A stretch of DNA of 64,000 nt from Chamaea fasciata (Eukaryota; Chordata; Aves; Passeriformes; Sylviidae). The notes below the pieces were generated by a model. That model worked only from the letters and a program-made list of their open reading frames with translations. It was not told the origin of the DNA and did not search any database. Both the position numbers and the translations under genes were made by a program. The first letter of the stretch is position 1. Every line of letters begins with the position of its first letter. The DNA is taken from NCBI GenBank assembly GCA_029207755.1, contig JARCOQ010000016.1, positions 9,038,501-9,102,500 on the forward strand, written 5' to 3'. Positions 44,043-53,820 of this stretch are shown here, piece after piece.

Positions 44043-45756
44043 CCCAGCAGCTCTGGTTTTGCCTCATTTTCCCCTCTTGGTCTCTTTTCCCTCCTCCACG
44101 GGCTCTCCAGGGAGTGTGACCCTCGTTTTGTGTCCCGGGCTGAGGGAAGAGTGACCGGCCCATCCCTCCTTTCCCATTATTCCTGATTATCCCACCACTA
44201 ACCATCTCTGAGCACTATCGAGCTCTTCCACCCAATTCAGCCACCGCTGCCATTTAGCTCCTAACGAGGAGGGGGAAGGAGAAAGGACCAAAGGTGGCTG
44301 CAGACTGCAGACCGCGGGTCACATCTCAGAGAGCCACAGAGTCCCCTCGGCCTCCTTCAGCCTTTAATAAAGCTCAGGTGGATTCTCTGCCTGAGGCACA
44401 GGGCCGGGCGGGCAGGGGGGTTTTAAAATCAAGCACGTGTTCTGTGGTGTGAGGAGAAATGCTGCTTGTCCCGGAGCCAGGGAATGGAGGGACGGGGACG
44501 AGAGGAGCTGGGATGGTTTGGGTGGAGCGGCACCCAGATTTTATTTCCTCGTGTTTAGGAATCCAATCCTTAAGTTTCCTCCTATTTAGGAGCCTTATTC
44601 TCAGCCTCCTTATTTTTAGGAACCAGATATTAATGGCAGGAAAAAAACCTCCAGCATGAGCACGCTACTCCTTCCCACGAAATTCCGTTTAAGCATCAGT
44701 TCCTTGAGACAGAGGCATGCAAGGCAAAAGAACAATTTTCCCCTCTCACAGAACCACGGAGAAAAAACCTCTACAGGTCTTTTAAAAGACCAAAAGACCA
44801 AGTCCATTAACCCAGCACCATCAAACCATGCCCATTAGTGCCACCTCCACGTGGTCCCTGTCTGGAGGTGGGATGGTGACCCCTGGGAGCAGTTTTGGGC
44901 TAAAAGCAGCGTGGCTGCTGCTGGCTCTGAGCCCCGGAGCTTGGAGCTCACCCAGCAGGAATGCTGACTCCAGCCATGGCACCAAACCCTCGCTGGAAAA
45001 CTGGGATGTGACCAGGGGCTGAACGCATTTTTCTCCTTTCCCCGAATGTCACAGGGATATCAGCACGGCCCTGGAGGACGGGCCTGGCTCTGGGGCGTTG
45101 CGTCAAAGCCATGGCCGGGATCAGGAATATTTTGCCCCTTGCACGGTGTCCCTGCTCAGCCAGAGCCGAGGGGGGAAGGCTGAGCCCGGCCCCGGCAGCA
45201 GCAGCAGCAGCGCAGGGAGGGGCCTTTGCCAGATGGCTCCCAGCGCTATCAAAGCGTTAAAAGCGATATGAGAAAAGCCCTGGCGCCGCAGATGTCTTCA
45301 AAATACCAGAGTCTCCTTGGCTGCCTGCTAAAATAACCTCCAGCATCGCAGGGCACGGGAACGCGGGGAACAGGCTGTACTCGGAGCTCTTCAAACCCAC
45401 AACGAAAGAGGCAGGAGAACGCTCTCTCCCTCCGCTGCATCCTTCCTTCCCTGCACACACCAACCTGCCTCCAGCTGGGGCTGGGACGGCCCGGGCTGTT
45501 AACGCTCCTTAAAGATCTCAATTGTCACTTCTGGGCTCTCCTTGCACGAGTCTTGCACTCAACACGCTCCGCTGGGTGGCTTGGGAGAGGGGAGAGAGAA
45601 CTGAAGGCTCTTTGTTTCCCCCCCAAAAAAGGCTGAGGGAGGGTTGGAGGAGCTCGGGGTTCTTCCCTGTGGTTCCTTCGCTGAGTTTTAGGGATGGAGA
45701 AAGGGGAATTGTGCCCGGCAGAGCTCCATCCTGGTACTTAAAGAACATCCCAAAGT

Positions 45757-46368
45757 CTGGAGGTCACACCCAGCACTCCTGGAGGTCACACCCAGCACTC
45801 CTGGAGGTCACACCCAGCACTCCTGGAGGTCAAATCCAGGACTCCTGGAAGTCACACCCAGCCCTCCTGGAGGTCACACCCAGCCATCCTGGAGGTCACA
45901 TCCATAACTCCTGGAGGTCACACCCAGCCCTCCTGGAGGTCACACCCATAACTCCTGGAGGTCACACCCAGCCCTCCTGGAGGTCACACCCAGCACTCCT
46001 GGAGGTCACATCCATAACTCCTGGAGGTCACACCCAGCCCTCCTGGAGGTCACACCCAGCCCTCCTGGAGGTCACATCCATAACTCCTGGAGGTCACACC
46101 CAGCACTCCTGGAGGTCATACCCAGCCCTCCTGGAGATCACACCCAGCCCTCCTGGAGGTCACACCCAGCCCTCCTGGAGGTCACACCCAGCCCTCCTGG
46201 AGGTCACACCCAGCCCTCCTGGAGGTCACACCCAGCACTCCTGGAGGTCACACCCAGCCCTCCTGGAGGTCACATCCATAACTCCTGGAGGTCACACCCA
46301 GCACTCCTGGAGGTCACACCCAGCCCTCCTGGAGGTCACACCCAGCCCTCCTGGAGGTCACATCCCTC
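45757..46368. repeat. 22-bp minisatellite containing AGGTCA half-sites
   Basis: About 28 units of ACACCCAGCACTCCTGGAGGTC with variants in the middle (CAGCCCTCC, CATAACTCC). Nearly every unit contains GGAGGTCACA, that is a consensus nuclear-receptor half-site AGGTCA, always in the same direction. Three units equal 22 codons, so the array is open in all forward frames. Confidence 0.97.
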
Positions 46369-48109
46369 AGCCCTGGTGCAGAGCTGACCCTGGCTCAGCC
46401 CTGCAGGAGTGGCTGAGCGGGAAGCAGGGCCTGGGAAGAGCCAGATCCATGGAAGGGAAGAGCAGGGCCCTCACAGGGTCTCCAGGTCTGCCCCGAACCC
46501 CTCCCCAGCCCGTTTCCTTCAGGGCATGGACGAGCAGCCTCTCCCCACCTTCCAGCCCTTCCCAGCTGCGAGCACACTTCTGGAAGAGACAAAACAATTC
46601 CAGGAGATTTGTCTAAAGCATTTTGGCATCCTCTGGGCTGAAATCCCTCTGTGGAGAGTGGACGGTGTAATTGCATTATTAATGACAACTCAATCTAATC
46701 CCAGCTTTCAAAGAACCACCCCAGGCTACGGGAAAATCTCCTCAATCACTGAGTTGGCTCGGGCACGGCACAGTTGGGACTGAGATTTGGGCCCTTCTTC
46801 TCCTAAAAAGGACCCCAGCAGCACGCAGGAGGATCCAAACCGTGACTCCAGCAGCTCTCCTGCTCCTTTCTTTCCCAATTCCAGCCTTCTACAGAGCCTG
46901 GGTTTGTTTTTTTATCTCAAGGTAAAAGGTTTGCTTTTTTTTTTCTTCTCCTAAAAAACCTTCATTAATTTGCACAGCTCAGGATGAGAGCGGTGATTTA
47001 TACGGAGTCCTTGCTGAACAACAGAACTGCTGGCAGCGACCTTGCCCCCCGTGCCGAGCTCCCGAGAGTTCGGAAGCGTCTGCCCGAGGCGGTTTCTATA
47101 AACAATCCACTCCTAGCCTTTTGTGTGGTCCTTAAAAACAACAGAAATTAACAAAGGCGAGCCACCCAACCTCCCCTGCGACCCCCCCGCTCCCCTCAAG
47201 CCAGGCTTGGTTTTTTTTGTTTTGTTTTTTTTTTTTCTCCAGCACATCCATCGCCAGGGTAAATATTTGTGTCCGTGCAGACGCGAATAAACAGTTTTGG
47301 AAAACAGAGGCATTAAAAAAAACCCCCAAATGACGAGTTTGGCTTAAAGAGATTAAAAAATAGAAGCTGGATCTTTGTGACTTTTCGCTGTTGCAGGGGC
47401 TTAAGGGTATTTTGCAGCTTTTTAGCTCCAGCCACCAGGGCTGGGAAAACATTTTATAAAATAGAAATCCAAGTGTTGCGTGTAATCACCGCTCCAGTGG
47501 GTGATTTATATGTGAGGGGAGATAAAACCTCACTGACTGTGCCGGGCTGGCTGCGTCTGTGCAGAGAGGACGGGACACAGGCACCAAACAGCTCCCCAAA
47601 ATGTTCCCCAGATTGAATGGAGCCCCCAAATCTGCAGGAAAACTCGGCCCCGCGTTTCTTCTGCACACAGGAGAAGCCTGAGATGTGCAGCTCTGCCCTC
47701 CACACGTCCTCTGAGTGCTGAACCTGCCGCTCCTCCTCGCCAAAAAGGAATTCAGAGGCTCCGGGGCCCATCGGAGCAGAACTGGAAGTGTCTGGTTCGG
47801 GTTCTTTCAGTGCCTGCCTGTTTTAAACGTCTGAGTTTGCTTTATCTGGTGCTTCTCCCGCAGATTCCACCTGCTCATCCTCCTCAAGGCACCATCTCCC
47901 AGCCCCTGGGGGTTCTCTGCTGGAGCTGGGAATCCCAGGAGCTGCAGAGCTCTGGGTCTGGGTGGGAAGGGTGGGAGCACCTCCAGGATATCACAAAGCA
48001 CAACGAGAGCTCAAAGCCTGACTTTGTAACTGCAGCAAAGAGGCCTCCAGCAGCGGCCTGGACCATCCATGATGGGAAATCCAAGGATTCACCTGTCCCA
48101 CCTCTGGCT

Positions 48110-48630
48110 GCAGCACACCCACAGCGATCCCAATGCTTGAATCTACCCACAGCTCCAGCACACTCACAATGGTCCCAATCCTTGGATTTCCCCACAGCTC
48201 CAGCACACTCACAACGATCCCAACCCTTGGATTTCCCCACAGCTCCAGCACACTCACAGCGATCCCAATCCTTGGATTTCCCCACAGCTCCAGCACACTC
48301 ACAACGATCCCAATCCTTGGATTTCCCCACAGCTCCAGCACACTCACAACGATCCCAATCCTTGGATTTCCCCACAGCTCCAGCACACTCACAACGATCC
48401 CAACCCTTGGATTTCCCCACAGCTCCAGCACACTCACAATGGTCCCAATCCTTGGATTTCCCCACAGCTCCAGCACATTCACAATGGTCCCAATCCTTGG
48501 ATTTCCCCACAGCTCCAGCACACTCACAATGGTCCCAATCCTTGGATTTCCCCACAGCTCCAGCACACTCACAATGGTCCCAATCCTTGGATTTCCCCAC
48601 AGCTCCAGCACATTCACAACGATCCCAACC
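48110..48630. repeat. 45-bp minisatellite
   Basis: About 11 units of AGCTCCAGCACACTCACAAC plus GATCCCAATCCTTGGATTTC plus CCCAC. Units differ by AACGATCC or AATGGTCC. It ends about 100 bp from the exon 3 donor. Because 45 is a multiple of three, long open frames appear on both strands. Confidence 0.97.
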
Positions 48631-48732
48631 CTCAGCGCCCCACAGGGCCGCCATTAAAACCTCGACTCCAGAGCCATTCACCCTTCTCCCAGTCACCCTA
48701 AACAAAGAAAACTCCAGCTTGGCTGCCCTTAC

Positions 48733-49510
48733 CATGCTCTCCCACCAGCTGCTGCAGCTTCCCGTGGGAATCCAGCCCCAGACTCCCCGGGCTGCTCCCC
48801 ACGGCCGCCGGGGAATTCCCGTTCTTCTTCCCTTTGCTCAGGGCGGCGGAGCCGCAGGGCGAGGGCAGGATGGTGGGGTAGTTCATGCTGCCGTGGCCGC
48901 CCAGCCCGGCCCCTTTGGTGGTCCCGGCGGCCCTGCAGCCCGCGGGGGGCCCCTCCACGTGGCAGTCGGCGTGGTAGATGCTGTGCACGGCGCCGGCGTC
49001 GGCGCGGGGAGCGGCGGGGCCCCGCGGCCCGGGCGAGGCGGGAGCGGGCAGCGTCAGCTGCTGCCCGCCTTTCATCACCTGCAGCTCCAGCTGGCAGAGC
49101 TCGGGGTTGGCCCGGGGCCCCCGCGGGCTCCCGTTGCTGATGTGGTAGTGGTGGTGGTGGTGGTGGTGGTGGTGGTGGATCAGGTGGTGGATGGAGGTGA
49201 TCCTCCTCCTGCCGCGCTGGCTCTGCCCGCCGCCGCCGCCGCTGTTGGGGTTGACCTTTTTGCGGCGCTTGCTCTGCCAGTTGTTGTAGAGGCGGACCGT
49301 CCTTCTCTTCACCTTCCTGAAGATGTGGCAGATGTACTTGAGCAGCTCCTCGTAGCAGCTGCCCGGCTCCGAGAAGCTGGCCAGGGTGCTGTCGTTGGAC
49401 AGGTAGCGCGCCCGCTGCTCCTGCATCAGCTGGTTCTCCCGCTGCTTGGTCTCCGAGAACTGCGTGGCGATCACCACCAGGCACAGGTTGATCATGAAGA
49501 AGGAGCCGAC
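48733..49510 (-). CDS. CACNA1H: CACNA1H exon (window exon 3): end of IS6, gating brake, poly-His and I-II linker
   Basis: Largest exon seen: 259 codons plus one base. It opens with [18 protein letters not shown] (cytoplasmic half of IS6). The proximal I-II linker follows ([20 protein letters not shown], then [13 protein letters not shown] and RKVKRR), corresponding to the Cav3 gating brake, a helix-loop-helix that holds the channel closed at negative voltage. Next comes a basic stretch with five glycines ([15 protein letters not shown]), then a run of ten histidines followed by [10 protein letters not shown]. The Cav3.2-type motifs [10 protein letters not shown] and MNYPTILPS lie further on, and the exon ends in VGEHG, with one base of the glycine codon before the donor at 48732-48731. 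The acceptor is at 49512-49511. The His run and [10 protein letters not shown] are the clearest evidence for CACNA1H. The DNA is very GC-rich. Confidence 0.96.
49149..49190. repeat. CACNA1H: (GGT)n trinucleotide tract within exon 3
   Basis: GGT/GTG repeats on the plus strand encode the ten-histidine run (CAC codons mainly) on the coding strand. Confidence 0.92.
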
Positions 49511-50306
49511 CTGGGGGAGAAAACAGCGAGAGGAGTCAGGGTGAAGGTTCCTGCCGCTCTTTTTATCTCGGCAAGGTCGGGATTAAGACACGGGAAGCGT
49601 CGGTTCTGTGTTCACACCCGGTGTTTATTATTTCCTATCTATTTACAGACTCACCAGCCATGAGCTCTGACTGGCAGGTTAGAGAAACGAGGTAAAATGG
49701 AGAGCTTCTAACTGTTTCCAAGGTTATTTAAGGGCCAATTAGCCCATAACGAGGTGACACCGATATTATTTACATTTCTGACCCAATAATGACCACCCAA
49801 GGCTGACCTTTTCCACCCAATTACAGAAAACCAGCCAAACCCATGAAGATGAAGGAGGAAGAAGGTGAAGAAGAAGGACCCAGACAACACCCCAAGCCCT
49901 CCATCCTGACTCACATGCATTACCACACCCCAAACCCCAAAATTCTCAGTCTCCAGAATCCCAAGGGGCAGGGATTGCAGGGAGCCGGGGGAGAACCTCA
50001 CACGGTTCTCGGCAATCCCGGGATTTCCAAACGTTCCCAAATCCCAGGGTCTGCTCCCCAAAAGTGCTGTCATCTCCAAAGAGATGGGGCTCCCCCTGGC
50101 ACACTGAGGAGGTTAAGGGAGGAAAAGTTTGGATTTTTTTTGGAACAGACACGTCCAGGTGAAAAGACCGAGAGTGGGAGGGCAAGAGGGAGGGAAAGCC
50201 CCGAATCCTAAACCCTGCCTGGCTCTTCCCTGTGGACAAAAAAAACAGGGAACAACATCACCCCTGCAAGGACAAGGAGAAGGAGAATCTGCCAGGTCGT
50301 ACTTAC
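49511..50306 (-). other. CACNA1H: Intron between exons 2 and 3
   Basis: A 796 bp intron, about 40 percent of it the LTR-like copy at 49607-49915. The rest is unremarkable. Confidence 0.85.
49607..49915 (-). mobile_element. LTR-like repeat, family B, copy 2
   Basis: Reverse-complement counterpart of 13063-13455, without the AT-rich insertion. In minus sense it starts TGTGAGTCAGGATGGAGG at 49915 and contains TGTAATTGGGTGG, TTGGGTGGTCATTATTGGGT and an AATAAACA polyadenylation-like signal. The far end is approximate. Confidence 0.7.
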
Positions 50307-50399
50307 TATGATGAGCAATATAAAATATATAAAATTGTAAAAAGAGTGCGCATCCATCACGTAATACATGATGTCCACCCATCCTTCCAGGGTTATCAC
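50307..50399 (-). CDS. CACNA1H: CACNA1H exon (window exon 2): domain I selectivity filter and start of S6
   Basis: Exactly 31 codons. They encode the domain I P-loop with the filter glutamate ([11 protein letters not shown]), then [16 protein letters not shown], the outer part of helix IS6. The filter glutamate is the first of the EEDD ring that gives T-type channels their Ca2+ selectivity (family knowledge). The acceptor AG is at 50401-50400, and the donor at 50306-50305 is a strong GTAAGT. Phase is 0 on both sides, joining IFQ of the previous exon to VITLEG and LII to VGSFF of the next. The sequence is essentially invariant among Cav3 channels, so the paralogue call rests on neighbouring exons. 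Confidence 0.96.
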
Positions 50400-51834
50400 C
50401 TGCAGGGGAGACAGAGAAACGAGAGCGTGAGGACAAAAGTCACCCCTCCCCAAAAAAATTATTAAATATCAATTTTCCTGTAGTGCCAGGTACTCATCGC
50501 TCCGCAGAAACTCTTGGGATCCATCCAGAACTCCGCTCCCAGCTGGTTTGGGAGAGAAGGGATGTGCGGCCCAAGGACTGGCCTGAGGTTCCTACAGGAA
50601 TCCGGTGCAATGAAAACCCTGAGACATTCAAATAAACCACCTGAAACACCGGCTCCGAGGCAAAGAAATTCCAAGGAGGGGTTACAACCCTAAAAAAAAC
50701 CCTCTTTTCCCTGTAGAGAGCTGGAGTTTTACCTAAATCTGCTGGTTTTGCAATGCAGCCCAGAAAATTCCCACATTTTTAACTTGGTTTTGTTTCTGCA
50801 AACCCAATTTCCCCGTGAATTCCTCCTGGCTCAGCGTTCCAACTGCACCAGCGCTATCATAGTGGGAGAGCATCTGAATGGAAGAGAGGCTTTAATTAAA
50901 TGTAGACTTGATTTAAGGCTCGTTTTCTCAGCCTTCCTTCCACTAAAAAAAGCAGCTGAGGGTTTAATTAACACCGCCCAGGCTGTGTGCAGAGCTCTGC
51001 CACGTAATTTACACTTTTTATTTAGATAAAACGACCCAAACTTCCAGTGCTGGCTCACTAGTAGGGCTGAAATTCCATCCTGGAATTCCAGTCTCCACCA
51101 GAACCCGAGCTCCTGTCTGAACTCGCTCCTGGTGACGTCCCCCACTCACCATCACCTCAGGGGAGCCTGGGAGGGCTCTTGGCAAACCCCACAACTGCTC
51201 CTGCCCCCAGTTTTCGTGGCTTCATCCCTGATTTAAACCAGGGAAGGAACTGCCGTGGGGAGGGAAGGCTCAGAGGATTTTCTGCCTGGTGTGCCCCCCA
51301 AAAGCTGATGCATAAACCCCGAGGCAGCGAATAAAACCCTGCAGGGAAATCAGGCACGAATCCATGAATTCCTGGATTTTTTGGGGTTTTTTTGCTCAAG
51401 GCACAGAAGGAAACTCCTGGATGCGGATCTTCGGGACATGCCCACGCATTCACACAGCCATCAGAGCCCAGGGAGCAGCTCGGGGCTTCTGCCTCTTGGG
51501 GGATTTCTCACCCTCAATTCAAAGTGCTGATGTTTTCCCAGCCAGTTTTCCATGCTTCTTCCCACATGGAATCTCGTGGAGGTTCACCCTGCACTGGGTG
51601 AGGAGGCAGCACAGCTAAACCCAACCAGCCTCATCTGCCAAGGAGGAGATACCTGTGAAATTTGTCTCTGCAGCTGTTTCCCCGTGTCGGGGCTGTTGAG
51701 GGCTGGCAGGAATCGGGTCTGACACGTTTTACAAACTGCTCCCACCCCTCCCGCTCCTCCTCACATCCATCAGCTGCTCTTCCACATCCCACCCTCGCTG
51801 AGCAGCCAGCACTCGGCAGAGCTTTGCTTCCCAG

Positions 51835-52110
51835 AATTCCGGAATTCCGGAGTGGTTGGAAAGGACCTCAAAGCCCATCCATCCCACCCCTGCCATGGCA
51901 GGGACACCTCCCACCATCCCAGGCTGCTCCAAGCCCCATCCAGCCTGGCCTTGGGCACTGCCAGGGATCCAGGGGCAGCCACAGCTGCTCTGGCAATTTC
52001 ATCCCAGCCTCTCCCCGCCCTCACAGGGAAGAATTTCTCCCCCAGAATCCCATCTAACCCCACCCTCTTGCCAGCTTAAAACCCCTGCCCCTTGTCCTGC
52101 CACAAAACCC
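51835..52110 (-). mobile_element. CR1-like LINE 3' fragment
   Basis: GAGTGGTTGGAAAGGACCTC, GCCATGGCAGGGACACCTCC, CCAGCCTGGCCTTGGGCACT, CCCCTTGTCCTGCC on the plus strand in reversed CR1 order. Confidence 0.88.
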
Positions 52111-53394
52111 CAGAGAATCCTTTACTCCTCATTAACCCCAGAGCTCAATCCACGGCTGGTTTTATCCCCGTTTCCCCCCGTGGTTCCCATGGAGTGGGAA
52201 GGGGTTAAGCTGCCCTGGGCGCTCATCCTTGAGGAGCAGCCGAGCAACCAAACCCCTTCCTGCCCTTTCCTGCCTCTCCCCGCACACGTTTATAGAGGAC
52301 AAAGTCCTTGTGGGGCTGGGAGGGCTCCGAGCACAGCTGAGCCTCCCACAGGGAGAACAGAAATCACCTCAGGAGGTGACACAAGGTGACACCAAACCTC
52401 TGCCTGTCGCCCGGGAATTATTTCCTCTGTGCTGCCCGGCTCCCCTCTGGACGCACAGAACATTCTCCATTCCCGCCGAGGGATGAAAAACCAGCCCAGG
52501 GACCCCGGGAATACGGGATGCGCCTCTGCACTGGGTTTGGGTTCAGCTGGAAACCCTCGAATGGAATGGATTATAAACCCATTGAACACAGAGAAAAAAA
52601 AAAACCACAAAACAACCCACCAGGAGTCACCCGAGGGCGTCTGAGCCAACGCTGAGGGCCACCCGAGCCTTGGAGGGATATTTTTGCTGCATGAGAGGCA
52701 GCGTTTCCCACAGGGATCAATCAACGCCCCCTCGTTCCTCCTCTGGAGGGTGGCAAATGCTCACCCAGCCCGGCGAATGTTCCAGGTGTATAAAATGAGG
52801 CTTTGTGCTATTCACTTGTAAAGCAGGGCCATGCCAGAGGGACAGAGGGACCCGCTGGGGATTGTCCCCGCTTGGGGGATTCATCCCTGGCCTGGCAGGG
52901 GAGGATTCCCGGGCTGCCAGGATGCTCCTGGAGAGAGAAGAGGCGGCTCGCACACGTCCGGAGGCGTTTTGAATCCCGGAGCTCTGGGGAAATGCGGGAC
53001 AGCACATGCACAGCCACCTGCAGGCCCATCCCTGCCCCATTCCAAGGACTTTCCAAGGTCATTTTTCCCTGATCCAAGAGCTCCCTGGTGGAAATGGGAA
53101 CCAGAGCACCAGGACTTTGCCAAGAGCTGATTTATAAACCCCCAGCTAAAGCCTAAAACAGGTTTTGGGACCCAAACCAAGGCACCTGCACGAGGTTTGC
53201 TGCTGCTCTGCACACTTGGATCCCACCCGTTCCTCCTCAGAGCGGCTGAGCTCGTGGCTGCCCCATCCCTGGAAGTTTTGCTGATGCCTGAAGATTTAGT
53301 TTCCATGTATTTCAGGTTCTGTGGTGCCCAGGGGTGCCGCTCTGAGCTCACAGCCAGTGTCACTCAGCTCTGCACACAGCAGGGACACAAAACA

Positions 53395-53745
53395 AATCCT
53401 TGTCCTGCTGCACACCGAGGACAACTTTCAGCCCAAAAGCACAAAGAGGGGTGGGCTGGAGGGAGGAACAAGGAGGGTGGGACCTCACAGCCTGGAGCTG
53501 GAATGGGACAATTAAACCCCAACGTGCAAATGGACCAAAACTTATAAAAGTGTGAGACCTCGTGACCGCTCGTCCATTTTGTGACCATTTTGGGTCCATT
53601 TTGTGACCATTTTGGGCCCACCTTGGGTGTAGCCCTGGCCAGGCTCTTGTACTGCCCAAGGTGTACCCTAAAGGCCTTTTAATAAACACGTATTTTATTC
53701 TCCGGCTCTGCCCAGTCTCTGTTCCAGCTCAGCCTTCCCAAGGCA
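53395..53745 (+). mobile_element. Possible solo LTR
   Basis: Has a TATA-like TTATAAAAG at 53541, duplicated GTCCATTTTGTGACCATTTT blocks (53571-53622), and an AATAAACA signal near 53680 followed by a C/T-rich end. This order (TATA, R, polyadenylation signal, U5) suggests an endogenous retrovirus LTR. The left edge is a guess. Confidence 0.45.
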
Positions 53746-53820
53746 TCTTCCCAGGCCAGGCTGGATGGGCTTGGAGCAGCCTGGGGATGTGGATGGTGCC
53801 CCTGTCCAAACTGGACGGGC
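53746..53820 (+). mobile_element. Short CR1-like piece
   Basis: CCAGGCCAGGCTGGATGGGC, TTGGAGCAGCCTGGGGATGT matches an internal part of the CR1 tail only. Confidence 0.5.

Larger units (their letters stand above)
43014..48732 (-). other. CACNA1H: Intron between exons 3 and 4 (5.7 kb)
   Basis: A minisatellite-rich intron: three arrays between 43030 and 44042, a 22-bp array (45757-46368) and a 45-bp array (48110-48630). Stretches 44,045-45,755 and 46,370-48,105 show nothing recognised beyond T-rich tracts near 46,920-46,945 and 47,208-47,238. Confidence 0.85.

Noticed and set aside
45522..46616. 364-residue plus-strand open frame with HTQHSWRSHP-like repeats
   Set aside because: Direct translation of the 22-bp minisatellite; no start context, splice sites or conservation evidence.
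47884..48735. 283-residue minus-strand open frame with CECAGAVGKSK-like repeats
   Set aside because: Translation of the 45-bp array immediately past the exon 3 donor; intronic.
47810..49663. 617-residue plus-strand open frame
   Set aside because: Produced by the 45-bp minisatellite plus the GC-rich antisense of exon 3; antisense of a conserved exon with no protein-like features of its own.
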